A stretch of 64,000 nt of DNA from Lytechinus pictus (GCF_037042905.1 NC_087252.1:28324994-28388993), one strand, 5' to 3'. Positions 1 to 10,920 are shown, counted from the first letter of the stretch. Notes: generated by a model from the sequence alone, not told the origin. Numbers and translations are program-made.

Positions 1-522
1 AAGGGGAAATCCAACAAAAAGGAATGTTGAAATTCATACATCAGCTACTGTATGCAGAAGATGATGTCATGATGCTGGTGCTTCCTTGTGGACCCAATGG
101 AACAACCTCTTTCTCACCATTACACGTTGATGGTGAAATGTCACTTATGCACTATGTCAGATGACATCGTCATTTCGCGCATACTCAGACTAATTCATAA
201 CGCGCTATGACCCTATGGGCTGAAAAAGATCAGCGAAACAAAAAAGGGCCATCACTGCGAGTGATGATTGATGGGGGAAACTACCCTTTATCACATGACC
301 GACTTCTGGCCAATCACTATAGCAAGATTCTTAGAATGCGGAATATAAATTGAAATTACACTCAAATTATGATTGATCTTGAGATTGATGTCTTGATATG
401 AGATGGTTTTGAGTTTGAATTGAATGGGTGATTTCAAGTCCGGTGTTGGTGTTGGTGTTGGAAGCACATTTTGGATTGCGTTTTCAAGCTTCAAACCCTA
501 TTCTGAGATTACACAAATAATC

Positions 523-684
523 CAGGGCTCCATAACACAAACGTTTGCGATGGATTGCAATTATGAAAGAACCCCACTGATTGGTCCCTGCTCAGTAATT
601 TAAACCAAATGCACGTGTAATATTGATATTGATTGGTCAGTTCATTTAGCGATTGATCGCTAATCTTTGTGTTATGGAGCCCTG
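523..684. repeat. MITE-like inverted-repeat element, family 1
   Basis: The ends match as inverted repeats: AGGGCTCCATAACACAAA on the left and TTTGTGTTATGGAGCCCT on the right. Related copies with the same internal 'CGATTGATCGCTAA' type sequence lie at 25537-25668 and 44656-44804. No coding capacity is seen. Confidence 0.75.
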
Positions 685-700
685 ATCACAATATTGACAG

Positions 701-823
701 CTCAACACCTAGTGACTGACCTTTCCTTTCAGTACCATCTTCATTTTATGTTTGGTGTTATACTCGTGTAAAAATTGATCTAACACCAACACAGAGAGGT
801 CAACACTGAACCTGAAAACACCC
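701..823 (-). repeat. Dispersed repeat, inverted copy at 7521-7640
   Basis: The segment around TTTGGTGTTATACTCGTGTA recurs in reverse complement at 7521-7640, inside an intron of gene 1. The identity of the element is unknown. Confidence 0.6.
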
Positions 824-867
824 AATCTGTTAGAACTCTTTGTAAGACCACTCTAGAAATTAATTAA

Positions 868-1490
868 ATGTAATTGAATTGATTTGATTTGGATTGGATT
901 ATTAGATTGGATTGGATTGTTAGATTGGATTGGATTGGATTGGATTTTTAGATTGGATTGAATAGGATTAAATTGAATTAGATTGCATTGAAGTGGATTG
1001 GAATTTGGATTGGATTGGATTGAATTGAATAGGATTAAATTGAATTAGATTGCATTGAAGTGGATTGGAATTTGGATTGGATTGGATTGAATTGAATTGA
1101 ATTGAATAGGATTAAATTGAATTAGATTGCATTGAAGTGGATTGGATTGGATTGAATTGAATAGGATTAAATTGAATTTGATTGCATTGAAGTGGATTGG
1201 AATTTGGATTGGATTGAATTGAATTGAATAGGATTAAATTGAATTAGATTGCATTGAAGTGGATTGGAATTTTGATAAGATTGGATTGAATTGAATAGGA
1301 TTAAATTGAATTAGATTGCATTGAAGTTGATTGGAATTTGGATTGGATTGGATTGAATTGAATAGGATTAAATTGAATAAGATTGCATTGAAGTGGATTG
1401 GAATTTGGATTGGATTGGATTAAATTGAATTTAATAAGATTGAATGGAATTAAATCTAATTGAATTGAATTGAATAGAATTAAAATGAAT
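868..1490. repeat. Tandem array built on GATTG/GAATT pentamers
   Basis: About seven copies of a roughly 55-76 bp higher-order unit, each containing GATTGCATTGAAG then a run of GGATT/GAATT pentamers and AATAGGATTAAATTGAATT. The pentamer nature points to replication slippage followed by unit amplification. Confidence 0.9.
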
Positions 1491-1704
1491 GTTTTGATAT
1501 TGAATGTTGTAGATTATCATCAAATTTCCGTTTCCTGTAATTGATTCTGATACACATGACTTTCATTCATATTGCAATAGAACATTGTGTTTATATGCTT
1601 GGAGTATCATTTTAAGCTTTGCTGTATTGATGAAATATCTTTATTTTATCAACAGAAGTCAAGATTTATATGTATACAATTAGCACAGTTGTGTAATGAT
1701 CCGT

Positions 1705-1970
1705 GCCCCATCTTACAAAAAGTTACGATTGATCCGATCAATCACAACTACAGAAAGCCAGCAAAGTCAACATATAAAATGCATGTTTGTAAAAAAAAAA
1801 TTCTAGATATGAATGTATATCCATTAATTCATTGATTTCTTGACAATTTGTGTGTTCTCCTTTCTTTACAAAGAACATTTTGCAAATTTTTTGTAGAAAA
1901 TATTATGACACTGATGGATTTCCATAGAGTTATTGATTGGATCAATCGTAACTCATTGTAAGACGGGGCC
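1705..1970. repeat. MITE-like inverted-repeat element, family 2
   Basis: The ends are GCCCCATCTTACAAAAAGTT and the complementary ACTCATTGTAAGACGGGGCC. Copies lie at 3711-3980 and 21001-21268. The 82-codon open frame at 1587-1835 runs into this element and is not a gene. Confidence 0.8.
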
Positions 1971-2095
1971 CTGGAAACAATATACCTTCATTATAAAATC
2001 ACTCTAACCACATTCCACTGATATACAGCTCGTTTTAATTGATCTTGTCTGTTAGTGAATAACCCCCGTATTCTTGTGAATGATTTTTTGTACAG

Positions 2096-2176
2096 GGTAA
2101 CTGGACCGGTGGCACGGATCAAACTGGATTGGTTCATCAGATGCCTTTACAATTCAAATCTTCTTTAACTGCCGAT
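2096..2176 (+). CDS. Gene 1 exon A
   Basis: This exon is 81 nt and phase 0 at both ends, starting after TTGTACAG and ending before GTGAGT. It encodes 27 extracellular residues beginning GNWTGGTDQTG. The first codons hold an N-glycosylation sequon. Confidence 0.65.
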
Positions 2177-5100
2177 GTGAGTATTACGTGACTTTCATAA
2201 TGTGAACCTTTTTCCCTTCTAGAATAGTGTAAACGCTGTTATTTTTTGTGGGATTAATTTTTCACGCTGGGTGGCTTAAAAACATATTGGTGGGTTCTTG
2301 AATTTGCGATGCACACTCCTCAATCACAAAGTCTCTTCCTTCTTCCCTATTTATTTGTGGCTGGTTTTAATTAACATTTCAGACCCCAAAATTGTATTTT
2401 CTGCTCATATTCTAGCTCTACAGCGGCGTAATTCAGCATTGTTTTGATCCAATCATGAGCTTTTGTGACATTTAGCGCGACTTTTCTTTGTGGGTCGGAC
2501 AACAGGCAAGGCAAAATGGAGGTGCTGCTGGCCTGGTATGGTATGGGGCCAAGCGCCTGGTAGAGACCGGGGGGATTCAAAGTGCATGGGATCAATCGAC
2601 CTACATTGGAGATCGACAAGACGTCTTCTTGAAAACTAAAGCTAGATAGTATACAAACATCAGTACCTCTCAAGAAAGCATCAGACATGTCAAACAGACC
2701 TAAACACTCGCCAATCAAACAGCAAAAGCAACTTATATTTCAAGCATTTTTAATTGTGGGAACCTTCCTTTTGCCTTTGAAGAGTTCTCTACAGGAATTA
2801 GAAAACTGTTTTCAGACAATATGACCTGAATTCACTAAGGTGGTTTTGAAAACCATCGGTTGAACCCATGGTTAATGCAGATTTCTTGAATAATTTACGC
2901 TTGATTTACAGCGTATTAAAAAAAAAAAAACCAATACTGATGCTCGCTTTTGTCACAGTGCACCAAATTGACGCCTGTTGCTGTGGTTATCCACGCTGTT
3001 TTATTCATGAGTCCACTGTTTTGAATTAATCAGTCCACTGTTCAATACAATGGACTAAGGAAAGAAATGCTACACTCAACCATGGCAACAGGCGTCAATT
3101 TGGTGCACTGCGACAGAAAGGCGCATAGGCGTTGTAATTTATCCAGGAAATCTGCATAAACCATGGGTTCAGCCAATGGTTTTCAAAACCACCTTTGTGA
3201 ATTCGGGCCAATAAGATAGCCACCATTACCATAATTCTGAAAGCCATCTGAGCTGTTCTTCCAAATTTTCAGATTTTGAGATACAAGGTTTTAACTTACT
3301 AATGATGCAACGGTGACACAAGATGTACTGCTGCAACAATTGCTCCAGGGGGTTGTTTCATAAAGCCATTTGTAAGTTAAAAGTGACTTTAAGAAGTACG
3401 GGTGATCCTTCTTTGTGGTACATGATATTCACCATTACATGTTCATTGGTTGTTATTCAGCGTGGAAGAAAGGATCACCAGTCATTCTAAAAGTCGTTCC
3501 TAACTTTATACGTACAGCTTTGTGAAATACACACCTGGGGGCCGTTTCATAAAGCTGTTCTTAAGTTAAGAGCGACTTTAAGAACGACTGGTGAACCCTT
3601 ATACGCGCTAAACAATCGCCAATTCAATACCATTTACCACAAGAAAGGATCACCAGTCGTTCTAAAAGTTGCTCCTAACTTACGTACAGCTTTGTGAAAT
3701 ACACACCTGGGCCCCGTCTTACAAAGAGTTACAATTGATCCAATCAATCGTAACTCTATGGAAATCCATCAGTGTCATGATTTTTTTTTCTAGAAATTTG
3801 CACAATGTCCTTTGTTAACAAAGAGAAACACAGTGAATTTTCAAGAAAACAATTAATGCATGAATATACATCATAGTCAAGAAATATTTTGAACAAACAT
3901 GCATAATAGATGTTGACGTTGTTGGCCGTCCATAGTTGTGAATGATCGGATCAATAGCAACTTTTTGTAAGACGGGGGCCAGGTTTTATATTGTCAGAGA
4001 TGTAGAGTTATGGCTAGGGTTGCAATAGGGCGTTTTGTAAGGTTGGGGTTCGATTTAGGGAAGGGTATATTGTTAAATCTAGGATAGAAGTTAGTCTTTG
4101 ATTAGTGTGTGGATTTTAGTGGAGCAATTGTCGCCAGAGCAAATGTCATAGTACCAATACAGCAACCATATTTTGATTAGTAGTGGAAGCGCCGTTTTGC
4201 AGCGATTCTGGCTCTCGCTCTGTAATCAGAGGGTTGTGTGTTCGAATCCCACCTTGGCCTAGCGTCCTTTGGCAAGGCGTCAATCCACACTTTGCCACTC
4301 TCACCCAGGTGCCGATTGGGTACCGGTAGGAAACAACCGTCATTGTGGTTGGTTTAGCGAGTGTGCGCCTTACAGGCTGCTCAAAAGCTATGAATCCAGT
4401 GACTGGGTAATGGTAATTGTGGAGTGTTTTGAGCAATCGTAGATTAATAATAATAATACATGAGATTTGTATAGCGCACTTTCCATCTTGATTAAATGCT
4501 CAAGGCGCTTCAGAGCAGAACAACAAAAACTACATATAATACATGTCTGAACAATAAGTCAATATCTATAAAAAAACACTCTTATACAGGTATGTTTTCA
4601 GATTGTCCTTGGAGGTGGTCGCTGAAGTCTGGGTATTCAAACTCTGTGGGAGAGAATTCCACATGCTAGGCCCTGCATGAGCAAAGGCCCGTTCCCCGCA
4701 TGATTTATTAGCAACTAGAATTTGTAGGAGATTAGGTGGTGAGGATCGTAAATTTCTTGAGGGTTGGTAATTATGCATCAAAGACCTATTGTAACTGGGG
4801 GAAGTTCCAATGCGCTATATAAAAGCCAATTATTATAATTATTATTGTTTTCTTTTCAGGTTGGGGGCTTTCCAGTCAACGTCGTTCACATACAAAATAT
4901 GTTTCATTACACCTATCATATCTCATCTTATGTCTTTGATGTTCACCTGTGCTACAATGAAGAGGACAGCCGCTCCATGGCAGTAGAGATCTTGGGAATG
5001 GGTACGTAGTAGTGGTCGGAGAGGTGCGGTGGATGGTTTATTTTCAATTGGTCTTACTCTTATGCCAATTCGTCCAATTACCATCTCGTCTTCTATTATT

Positions 5101-8100
5101 TGGTCTATCATCAGTTCGTCCACTATCCACACGGACTAATTGCCATATTATACACTCACCATTTCATCTAATAATCAGTTGGTCCAATAGCCATTTAGTC
5201 CATATACCATTCGGTCTAAATGGACTGACTGTTAATTGGGCGAAATGAATAAAAAGAAAATGGATATTAGACCAACTTGTTACGAGACGAAATGGTCATA
5301 GGTGAACTGGTGATAGGACAAAGTGATTATTTGATCAAATGGTTATTGAATTATGGCTGTTAGACGACATTAACCTCCGCTACGGCAAAATTAGACATTT
5401 AGTATTACCGTCGATCGTTATAGGCCTATATGAATACAGGCTGGTGTTGACTACCACATCTCAATCTATCTGTATATGCTTTCCCTTTTTTCATTAGACA
5501 TTACATACAGTGATTATGACATGGAAAGCCTTGTAATAAAATCATAGGAATTTGATTCCATTTTATTAAAATTTTTTTGTTGTTGGTCATTTGCTTCTTT
5601 TTTCATTATTATTATGTGAAAATGTCATGAATAACAGACTTTATAGGTTTCTCTTTTTCTCTTTCCTAGATATTCGTAAAAACTACATTGTAAACAACAC
5701 CCAAAATTTCTACGCTGCAGTTCAGCACGCCATGGCTAATGCCTCTGGTCTTCCGGCAAGCCGTATTGGCAATGTTTATGTGAGTATTTTATTGGTAAAT
5801 TTCCATCTGTGACCTACCACCCCAAAACCACTAATAGGTCGCCAGGTAAGGTTTTATTTATTTATTTATTTATTTATTACGTCTTATTTTACCAGGGTGA
5901 CTCTGTCAGTGGTTCAAACACTGTTATACTTCGAGGCCCTGGAATACAATAACAAAAAATACATTAGAAAACAATTACAGAACATGCACATAAAACTTAT
6001 TGTCATCTACATATAGTTCAGTGGAGTGGAATTAGCAACCACATGGTGTCAGGCACGTGAAATTGTTTATTGGTATACTAAAAATTGGTTAGAAATATAT
6101 ATATGTAAGATATATTTTACTGTATTGAGTGAGTTAGTCATTTACTATAAGAATTTCATGAGGGGTGTTCTCTGTAAATAGCCAAGATAGTCATTTAGTC
6201 TCCAAAAACCAAAAATTAAAAATTGCTTATCTGGAAGAGCAATTCTTCTTCATACTGTAAAAAGTGCCAAATAATATTTCAAGTAGCCAGAGTTGAAATG
6301 AGATTATCTGTACATTATACATTATAGAGTAAATGACATCCAATAAAGATGGAACTATATTTAACCAAAGTCTCATTTGACAAAGTGCGAAATTATACTT
6401 TAAGTAGCCAAATATGAAATCAGATTATCTGGATATTATACATTGTACATTATAGAGTAAATGACATCTAATCAAGATGGAAAGTGCACTATATTCAACC
6501 AAATTGTCTTGTGACAAAGTGCAAAATAATATTTGAAGTAGCCAAAGTTGAAATGAGATTATCTGTATATTATACATTGTACATTATAGAGTAAATGACA
6601 TCTAATCAAGATGGAAAGTGCGCTATATTTAACCAAATTTTCATTTGACAAAGTGCAAAATAATATTTTAAGTAGCCAAACTTAAAGGTAAATGCTAGTT
6701 TTGGTAACGATATCAAAATGAGTTCGTACAGAATCCAATGAAATGACCACCAAAGTGTCTGTTTGTATAAAGAAAACATGTGCCAAAGGATTCTGGAAGA
6801 AATTGTGTAATTGCTGAGAAATCAGCAAATAAGCACAGGATTCGGGTAGAGCGTCGGGCCCGACATTCGAAGCAATAATTATACACTGTCCCACGTGTGC
6901 TTATCTGTGTTGGGGATCTTCAGCCTGAACATTTTTCAGCGTAGATTTCAAGATTTCACAAAGTTCAGTTTATGTAACTGTACCAGATCTAGATCCTCGA
7001 TGATATACTGACAATTAAGCCTTGTTTTACAGACTTTCTCATGAAATCAGTGTTTACTGCAACTACTGGAATTTCTCTTTAAAATGAGATTATCTGGGCA
7101 TCATACAATGTACATTATAGAGTAAATGACAGTCTACCCGTAGTGATGCTTCAGGGCTGCGCCCCACTGGAAAATGGTTCCATTTACGTCATTTCAGGAA
7201 CCGTAGTTCCAGTTTTTTTTTTTTTTTTTTTTGATTTAATGAATTCCACCTTTTCATTTTCACAGGCTGCTGAGGGTGTTGAAGAGATTCTGATTGTCTA
7301 CTTTGACATGCTTGGCCTACCACCTGTTGAAGGGAACGCTGTTAACCCTAAGCACGGTCCCGAGCTGGCGGAGGCTCTCGTTACCCTCGAAGAACGAGTG
7401 CTTAAAAAAGATCCAATCCGTATCAATTTCACCAAGGATGGCAAGGTAAGAAAGATATCTATCTAGATAATTGATATCAATCAGTCATCCAGGTGTTAAA
7501 TTTGGTTTAGTCCCTGACTAGGTGATTTCAAGTTCAGTGTTGACCTTTTGGAGTTGGTGTTAGGTCAATTTTTACACGAGTATAACACCAAACACAAAAT
7601 GAAGATGGTCCCGAAAAGCCACTCACTAGTTGCCGAGATGTCAATGATGTGATCCGGAGCGGTTTTACAAACTCTGAATAAGTTTAGGAGCTAGGGGAAG
7701 CAATCCAAATTTCAACAGGAAGAAGAATTCACTGAAAACGGTCTAAATTTCGCAAATAAGTATTCGCCAAATTTCTCTCCCACCTCCTAGCCCTGGTAAA
7801 CGGCATAATGTTATGCAAGCCAGCCGGTGCGGCATATGCATGCACTAGAGCGCGCGCGCAATAGATGTCGACTTTTTCCCATAAGGCATTGCAAATTTTG
7901 TCCTGTCTGCTGCAAATGATATGTGGCTTACCGTATCGTGTATCCACTGAATTAGGGAAACTTTTCCATGTATGCAACTACCATGGCAACCGTACTGAGC
8001 AGCCATCAAATCAAAGTTGAGGTTTCCATTGTGGATTTATCAATTTTTCGTTTTATAGGATGTGACCCTGATTGTTGCGAGAGGATCGCTTCGGTTTGAC

Positions 8101-9333
8101 TTTCACCCACCATCGGATGACAATGAAGGTGTAGGAAGAGGTAAGCGTGCGACACTGGCACTGGTCCGACGGTCCCAGACCGGTAAAAATTGCTGTTGGG
8201 CCAGTAACTTTTCAGAAAAAGCCAGATTTACTGGTCCGACATGACCAGTAAGATTATATCCGATACAAAATATATTTTTCTCTTTTGTAAATGATAAAAA
8301 TGGCTCTGGCGTTTCCAAAAAATGGCTCTCATGAATTGTGTTGAGTGTGTGTACTGGTTTTTTTTTTTTTTTTTGGGGGGGGTAACAATAAGCAATAAAA
8401 GACAGCAAAATAAACTCAAGTCTTTTCTATATTTTTCTTTATTTTGGGGGACCAGTAAATTTTAGGTTTGGTCCAGTTGAAAATGGTAAAAAAATGGGGA
8501 TGTACCGGTCGGACATGATCAGGTCGGACCAGTAGAAAAAAAGGGTTAGTGTGGAGCCCTGGCTATCGTTGGACTACCATCCCTCCTAGTTATTCTCAAT
8601 GTGTTATTTGGTCATTTGGATACCTGACGAGTGTTCCTATTAAATAACAATATTCCCATTTTTTGGAGGGGGGGGGGGGAAAGAAAATTGCCATTTTAAT
8701 CTGTTTATTCCTATTTCGTAAAAAAAAATTGAATAGGGAATTTATAAGTGTTCCTAATTCTTGCAATGTCTTGGTAATTTTTTCCTATTTCTTTGCTCTA
8801 AGGGTTGCGAGGTATGCATTTGTATCCATATTCATGAAAAAAAATAGGTCATTACAATATTAATTAAATTCATGAGTTAATGAACACATTCATACGAGTA
8901 AACTACATTTCAAGAATTAAGTTACACAATGATATATCAAGGGCTTCAATGGAAATAATAAGATATAAAGGTACATTAAACTGTGGCACCTAGCCCCTGT
9001 AAAATAAGATCTCTTTTATATACAATACAATTAAATGTTTATAATAAATCATAAATTTTGATTTAAAGAAAATATAAAATTTTGACAAATTTTGATATGG
9101 AAATTGACTACCTGCCATGACAAGCTGTACAGCCCTATTTCCTCATTAAATGACTACTCCTTTCATTTCTTTTCGCTTCTTCCTTTTTTTCTTTGTTCAT
9201 TCATATATCAGGAGCAGCAGCTGGTATTGGGATCGGAATGTTCCTCCTGGGAGCTATCATCGCTACATTGATTGCAGTTGCGTATGTCAAACGTAGCTCG
9301 TTCCCACCTCCACCATATGGCGTACAGGGATAG
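2096..9333 (+). CDS. Gene 1: 3' part of a type I membrane protein, six exons (partial, 5' end outside window)
   Basis: Six exons (2096-2176, 4860-5001, 5670-5779, 7266-7445, 8059-8140, 9212-9333) join in one frame with consistent phases (0, 0/1, 1/0, 0, 0/1, 1/stop), giving 238 residues to a TAG stop. Every boundary has a usual AG acceptor and GT donor. The product is extracellular, with N-glycosylation sites (NWT, NNT, NAS, NFT), then a glycine-rich transmembrane helix in the last exon and a short tail KRSSFPPPPYGVQG. The segment from FYAAVQHAMANASGLPASRI to EEILIVYFDML has the helix-then-strand look of a SEA-like or ferredoxin-like membrane-proximal module; that is only a fold impression. 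The tail contains PPPY, a class I WW-domain ligand. I do not recognise the family. No upstream exon was found in 1-2095, which is repeats, so the N-terminus lies to the left. It converges with the receptor gene on the other strand. Confidence 0.78.
2825..3209. repeat. Nested inverted-repeat elements
   Basis: The outer pair (2825-2880 against 3155-3209) is CTAAGGTGGTTTTGAAAACC against GGTTTTCAAAACCACCTTTG. An inner pair near 2953-2983 and 3084-3114 carries TGCACCAAATTGACGCCTGT and its complement. This looks like one palindromic element inserted in another. Confidence 0.75.
3346..3707. repeat. Two tandem MITE-like copies, family 3
   Basis: Two head-to-tail copies (3346-3537 and 3536-3707) each run from GTTTCATAAAGC to GTACAGCTTTGTGAAATACA, with AAGAACGACTGGTGA-type inner inverted repeats. 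A third copy runs off the right edge of the window (63909-64000). Confidence 0.8.
3711..3980. repeat. MITE-like element, family 2
   Basis: The ends are GCCCCGTCTTACAAAGAGTT and AACTTTTTGTAAGACGGGGG. It abuts the second family 3 copy directly. Confidence 0.8.
4000..4150. repeat. Dispersed repeat, family 8 (GGAGCAATTGTCGCCGGAGC)
   Basis: It carries GTGTGTGGATTTTAGTGGAG then CAATTGTCGCCAGAGCAAATGTCAT. Related copies lie at 16702-16878, 17027-17080, 17513-17770 and 62507-62685. Some copies also keep the opposite end GACAATTGCTCCG. Confidence 0.65.
4165..4440 (+). mobile_element. tRNA-derived SINE
   Basis: The 5' part is tRNA-like with a box B (GTGTTCGAATCCCACC). It is followed by the body CGTCCTTTGGCAAGGCG, also seen at 15885-16150 on the other strand and, more diverged, after the tRNA-like head at 47240. 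The open frame through it is not a gene. Confidence 0.7.
4446..4856 (-). mobile_element. LINE (CR1-like) 3' end fragment
   Basis: On the minus strand at 4566-4781 an open frame reads like the C-terminus of a non-LTR reverse transcriptase (SCGERAFAHAGPSMWNSLPQ). The fragment is bounded by ATT/AAT repeats and 'AGCGCACTTTCC'/'GCGCTATATAAAAG' sequences typical of such 3' ends. It is 5'-truncated and inactive, and sits in the intron before gene 1 exon B. Confidence 0.7.
4860..5001 (+). CDS. Gene 1 exon B
   Basis: This exon is 142 nt, with acceptor TCTTTTCAG and donor GTACGT, and leaves one base for the next exon. It encodes VGGFPVNVVHIQ...AVEILGM, an alternating hydrophobic segment likely to be beta-strand, with a single cysteine. 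Confidence 0.78.
5012..5350. repeat. Degenerate short-period repeat (TTGGTCTAATTGCCAT type)
   Basis: Many imperfect units of about 18-24 bp contain TTxGTC(C/T)A and CCAT in both orientations, giving a loosely palindromic region. A shorter relative lies at 9820-9970. It is intronic. Confidence 0.6.
5670..5779 (+). CDS. Gene 1 exon C
   Basis: This exon is 110 nt, with acceptor TTTCCTAG and donor GTGAGT, and completes the codon split from exon B. It encodes the amphipathic segment NFYAAVQHAMANASGLPASR and ends in phase 0. Confidence 0.8.
5855..6000 (-). repeat. LINE 3'UTR-like dispersed repeat
   Basis: It shares TTTATTTATT, ACCAGGGTGACTCTGTCAGTGG and CACTGTTATACTTCGAGGCC with 17087-17330. The TTTATT ends suggest the poly(A)-side tail of a minus-strand element. 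Confidence 0.55.
6240..7140. repeat. Tandem ~120-135 bp repeat interrupted by an inserted element
   Basis: Units with GAAATGAGATTATCTG, ACATTATAGAGTAAATGACA and AAGATGGAA repeat at about 6265, 6390 and 6525, and a last part recurs at 7081-7135. Between them (6683-7081) lies a foreign segment starting TTAAAGGTAAATGCTAGTTT and ending AACTACTGGAATTTCTCTTTA, consistent with a terminal-inverted-repeat insertion. Confidence 0.75.
7266..7445 (+). CDS. Gene 1 exon D
   Basis: This exon is 180 nt (60 codons), phase 0 at both ends. It begins after TTTTCACAG and ends before GTAAGA. It encodes AAEGVEEILIVYFDMLGLPP and then a charged helix-like stretch ending FTKDGK. Confidence 0.82.
7521..7640 (+). repeat. 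Dispersed repeat, inverted copy of 701-823
   Basis: It carries TACACGAGTATAACACCAAA, the reverse complement of the 701-823 sequence. Confidence 0.6.
8059..8140 (+). CDS. Gene 1 exon E
   Basis: This exon is 82 nt, with acceptor TTTTATAG and donor GTAAGC. It encodes DVTLIVARGSLRFDFHPP and an acidic linker just before the membrane. One leftover G joins the next exon to make a glycine codon. Confidence 0.8.
8150..8560. repeat. Degenerate repeat with GGTCCGAC/CCAGTAA motifs and homopolymers
   Basis: Several (T)n, (G)n and ACTGGTCCGAC-like words recur within this intronic stretch, with a possible relative near 9480-9560. No gene is seen. Confidence 0.4.
9212..9333 (+). CDS. Gene 1 terminal coding exon: transmembrane helix and PPPY tail
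   Basis: The acceptor is CATATATCAG. The exon encodes a Gly/Ile-rich helix of about 24 residues (GIGIGMFLLGAIIATLIAVA), then YVKRSSFPPPPYGVQG and TAG. Lys/Arg directly after the helix predict a cytoplasmic C-terminus. No close AATAAA follows, so the 3'UTR end is not placed. Confidence 0.82.
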
Positions 9334-10920
9334 AGGTGAAAATGTTCTATAATTTTATGATGGATGGGGGATTGCTGTCTTTTTATTCGGGGGGGGGGGG
9401 GGGGGGGGGTTGACATTTTTGCTGGTCTACGAAGCAAATTTGGTTGCCCTAAAACAATAGAAAACATTACAATTTATCAAAACTTTGGTAGCCCGACCGG
9501 ACCACCAAGTGTGGGCTTTTACATAATTTTGGTGGTCCTACTCTCATGTTTGGTTGCCCTGGGCAACTGCTAATATCGAGCCCTGCGGTGTGTATACACT
9601 TGGTTTACAAGCAGTGCCAGCCACACAAAAACGATGTAAGCACCAATAACAGAGGACCTTTTATAACCGATAATGCCACATCCTTGTCTGATGTCACAAC
9701 AATGTGTTAGTTCCATCTTGGATCAGTCTTTGACATCACAATCGGAAAGATATGTCCGGGCCTATTGTTTGTGCTGTGTTAATGCTAACAACGTTTCTGT
9801 GGGGCAGCTACGGTCGTCTAACACTGTCATGGCTAATCTCACTTGGTCTAACTTCCAATTTGGTCTAATTACTGTTTGGTCCACCCATCACTTGTCCAGT
9901 ACTCACTTGGTCTCATTGGAAATATGACAAAATCGTAAATAGACTAAATGGCAATTAGATCAAATGATTTAGACGGTTTCAGAGCTGCCAACCAGTACGT
10001 TTTTGCAATCAAGTTACGACAGTACGTTTTTTTAATATATTTTTTTTACATAATCGTAATTTATTGAGAAAAATCATCTTATGTTTCTATTTCATAAAAC
10101 TTACACAAATATGGTTATTGGATCAATGTAATATCAGGTAACTTGTTTTTTTCTTCAATCATTTTGTTAAAACCAGGGTGAGATATACGCATATTTCAAT
10201 GTTTTTTTTTTCATCTGCAAGAGCAGTGCGCATTTTAGCTTGCATGCAGCTTGAGTGCCGCAATGAGCGCGCGCCACGCATTTTATTATGAAATACAGTT
10301 TTTTTGGGAAAAATAAATTTTTTTATCACAGAACACAATTTTTCATTCCCAGAGGTTGGCAGGTCTGGGGCTTAGATCACACAGAAGTATGCAAGCCGGG
10401 TGTAGACCATGTGGTAATCTACCATATTTCACAGTACACCTTTCATGGTGTACAATGGAATATAATATGAATCGAATGTGGTGAGCCATTTGGGATTGCC
10501 GATCATGTATATAAAATGCAGGAGCTAAATTGAAATACAGGTAAAGACACCTTTTTGAGTGAATGTAGTGCAAAGTTTATTTTTTCATATTTCTCCAGAT
10601 TATTATAAATATAGACTCATTTTTAAAAACAGCATGGATATATGAAAGGGAAAGTTCACCTTGACATTAGGCTGGTTTTCATTACAGCAGAAAAAAAACC
10701 AAACAAAATGAAAATTAAACCAAACCATTAAATATGGATACAGACATGTAACACAGGTGAAATTGAACCAAGTTTGCAGGATTTCATTACCCACAATGTT
10801 ATCCTTCACTTTTACAGCTTGTATTCATTAATAGCTCAAGGTATTGTACAGAAAATTATGTCATTTATATATCAGTCAACTTCTATTTCTAATTATATTC
10901 CATAATTACAATGGAAACAA
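9334..10920. other. Intergenic stretch downstream of gene 1
   Basis: It holds a G20-type homopolymer near 9390-9410, the degenerate TTTGGTCTAA relative near 9820-9970, and AT-rich unique sequence. No exon is recognised. Confidence 0.5.

Noticed and set aside
1587..1835. 82-codon plus-strand frame
   Set aside because: It runs into MITE family 2, whose copies at 3711 and 21001 do not keep the frame.
4146..4436. 96-codon minus-strand frame
   Set aside because: It is antisense through a tRNA-derived SINE.
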